7,370 bases of DNA from Prevotella sp. (lineage in GTDB: Bacteria > Bacteroidota > Bacteroidia > Bacteroidales > Bacteroidaceae): positions 1 through 7,370 of the forward strand of contig JAFPAS010000165.1 of NCBI GenBank assembly GCA_017424205.1, in the 5' to 3' direction. Positions 7,097-7,370 of the stretch are shown piece after piece (position 1 is the first letter of the stretch; each line of letters starts with the position of its first letter). Below the pieces are notes generated by a model that saw only the letters and a list, made by a program, of their open reading frames with translations, ran no database searches and was not told the DNA's origin. The position numbers were made by a program, and so were the translations under genes.

Positions 7097-7178
7097 GATT
7101 GCTAAATTTCATTAAATTTTATTTCAAAACATATTGTTCCTACTTTTTGCAGTCGTTACTTAAAATATATTTTCCTGC

Positions 7179-7277
7179 ATGGTAGACAAAACTTTTAACA
7201 CAGCAAACCACCAGTATGCTGTGCCGAACTACCTGACAGGCCGCCAGATAAACTTCAAGGTGCAGATAGAATTCTAA
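7179..7277 (+). pseudogene. Receptor C-terminal remnant, open from an in-frame ATG (32 codons)
   Basis: The last 24 codons plus stop reproduce the receptor C-terminus with two conservative changes (Tyr to His, Leu to Ile). In the same frame the unrelated flank adds MVDKTFNTA from an ATG at 7179. This could be translated as a 32-residue peptide, but it lacks plug and barrel, so I treat it as a gene fragment left by duplication. No canonical promoter precedes it; TACTTTTTG at 7141-7149 is one base too long. Confidence 0.6.
7204..7277 (+). repeat. Direct repeat copy 2: displaced 3' end of the receptor gene
   Basis: This matches 6306-6379 at a constant offset of 898 bp, differing only at 7209 and 7266. 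It is followed by non-coding DNA and a strong hairpin, as expected for the ancestral downstream flank of the receptor gene. Confidence 0.97.
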
Positions 7278-7308
7278 TCTGCCAAACGAAACGAAGGCTC
7301 GCAGCAGC

Positions 7309-7361
7309 AATAAGGGCAGAAAGGAAAAACGCATGTCACGCTATTCCTTTCTGCCCTTATT
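7309..7361 (+). terminator. Large hairpin, probably the original receptor terminator
   Basis: Bases 7309-7326 and 7344-7361 are perfect reverse complements over 18 bp, around a 17-nt loop. The following bases (ATGTTTATC) hold no long T run, so it is not a textbook intrinsic terminator. It lies 31 bp after the stop in copy 2. Confidence 0.55.
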
Positions 7362-7370
7362 ATGTTTATC

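Overview
The window looks like a chromosomal segment of a gut- or rumen-type Bacteroidales bacterium, Prevotella- or Bacteroides-like. The evidence is three promoters of the Bacteroidota form (TTG, 19-20 bp, TAnnTTTG), A-rich start regions without Shine-Dalgarno sites, a tmRNA tag close to the Bacteroides type, a TonB-dependent receptor with an N-terminal carboxypeptidase-regulatory-like domain, and a secreted family 9 pectate lyase. The species cannot be fixed from the sequence alone.

Layout from left to right. Positions 1-1498 (minus) hold a secreted PL9 pectate lyase that runs off the left edge; it is open over all 499 codons present. A short divergent region follows, then ssrA (tmRNA, plus, 1772-2169) encoding the tag GETRYALAA. 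A bidirectional terminator at 2181-2222 separates ssrA from a convergent secreted SGNH/GDSL hydrolase (minus, 2344-3159). That hydrolase has a structured leader of about 225 nt, with a canonical promoter and a terminator-like hairpin only about 55 nt after the predicted start of transcription. A long AT-rich spacer then leads to an 821-residue TonB-dependent receptor (plus, 3914-6379) with no SusD partner in view.

The most notable region lies just downstream of the receptor. The last 74 bp of the receptor gene, including its stop codon, recur about 0.9 kb later (6306-6379 and 7204-7277, 72 of 74 identical). Between the copies is one AT-rich gene with its own promoter, encoding a small protein with kinase-like motifs (6452-7096). 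This looks like a one-gene islet inserted at the 3' end of the receptor gene with that end duplicated. Copy 2 is followed by an 18-bp perfect hairpin that may be the receptor's original terminator.

The lyase and the SGNH hydrolase could both act on pectic polysaccharide, one cutting the backbone and the other possibly removing ester groups. They have separate promoters, and the hydrolase's substrate is inferred only from proximity.
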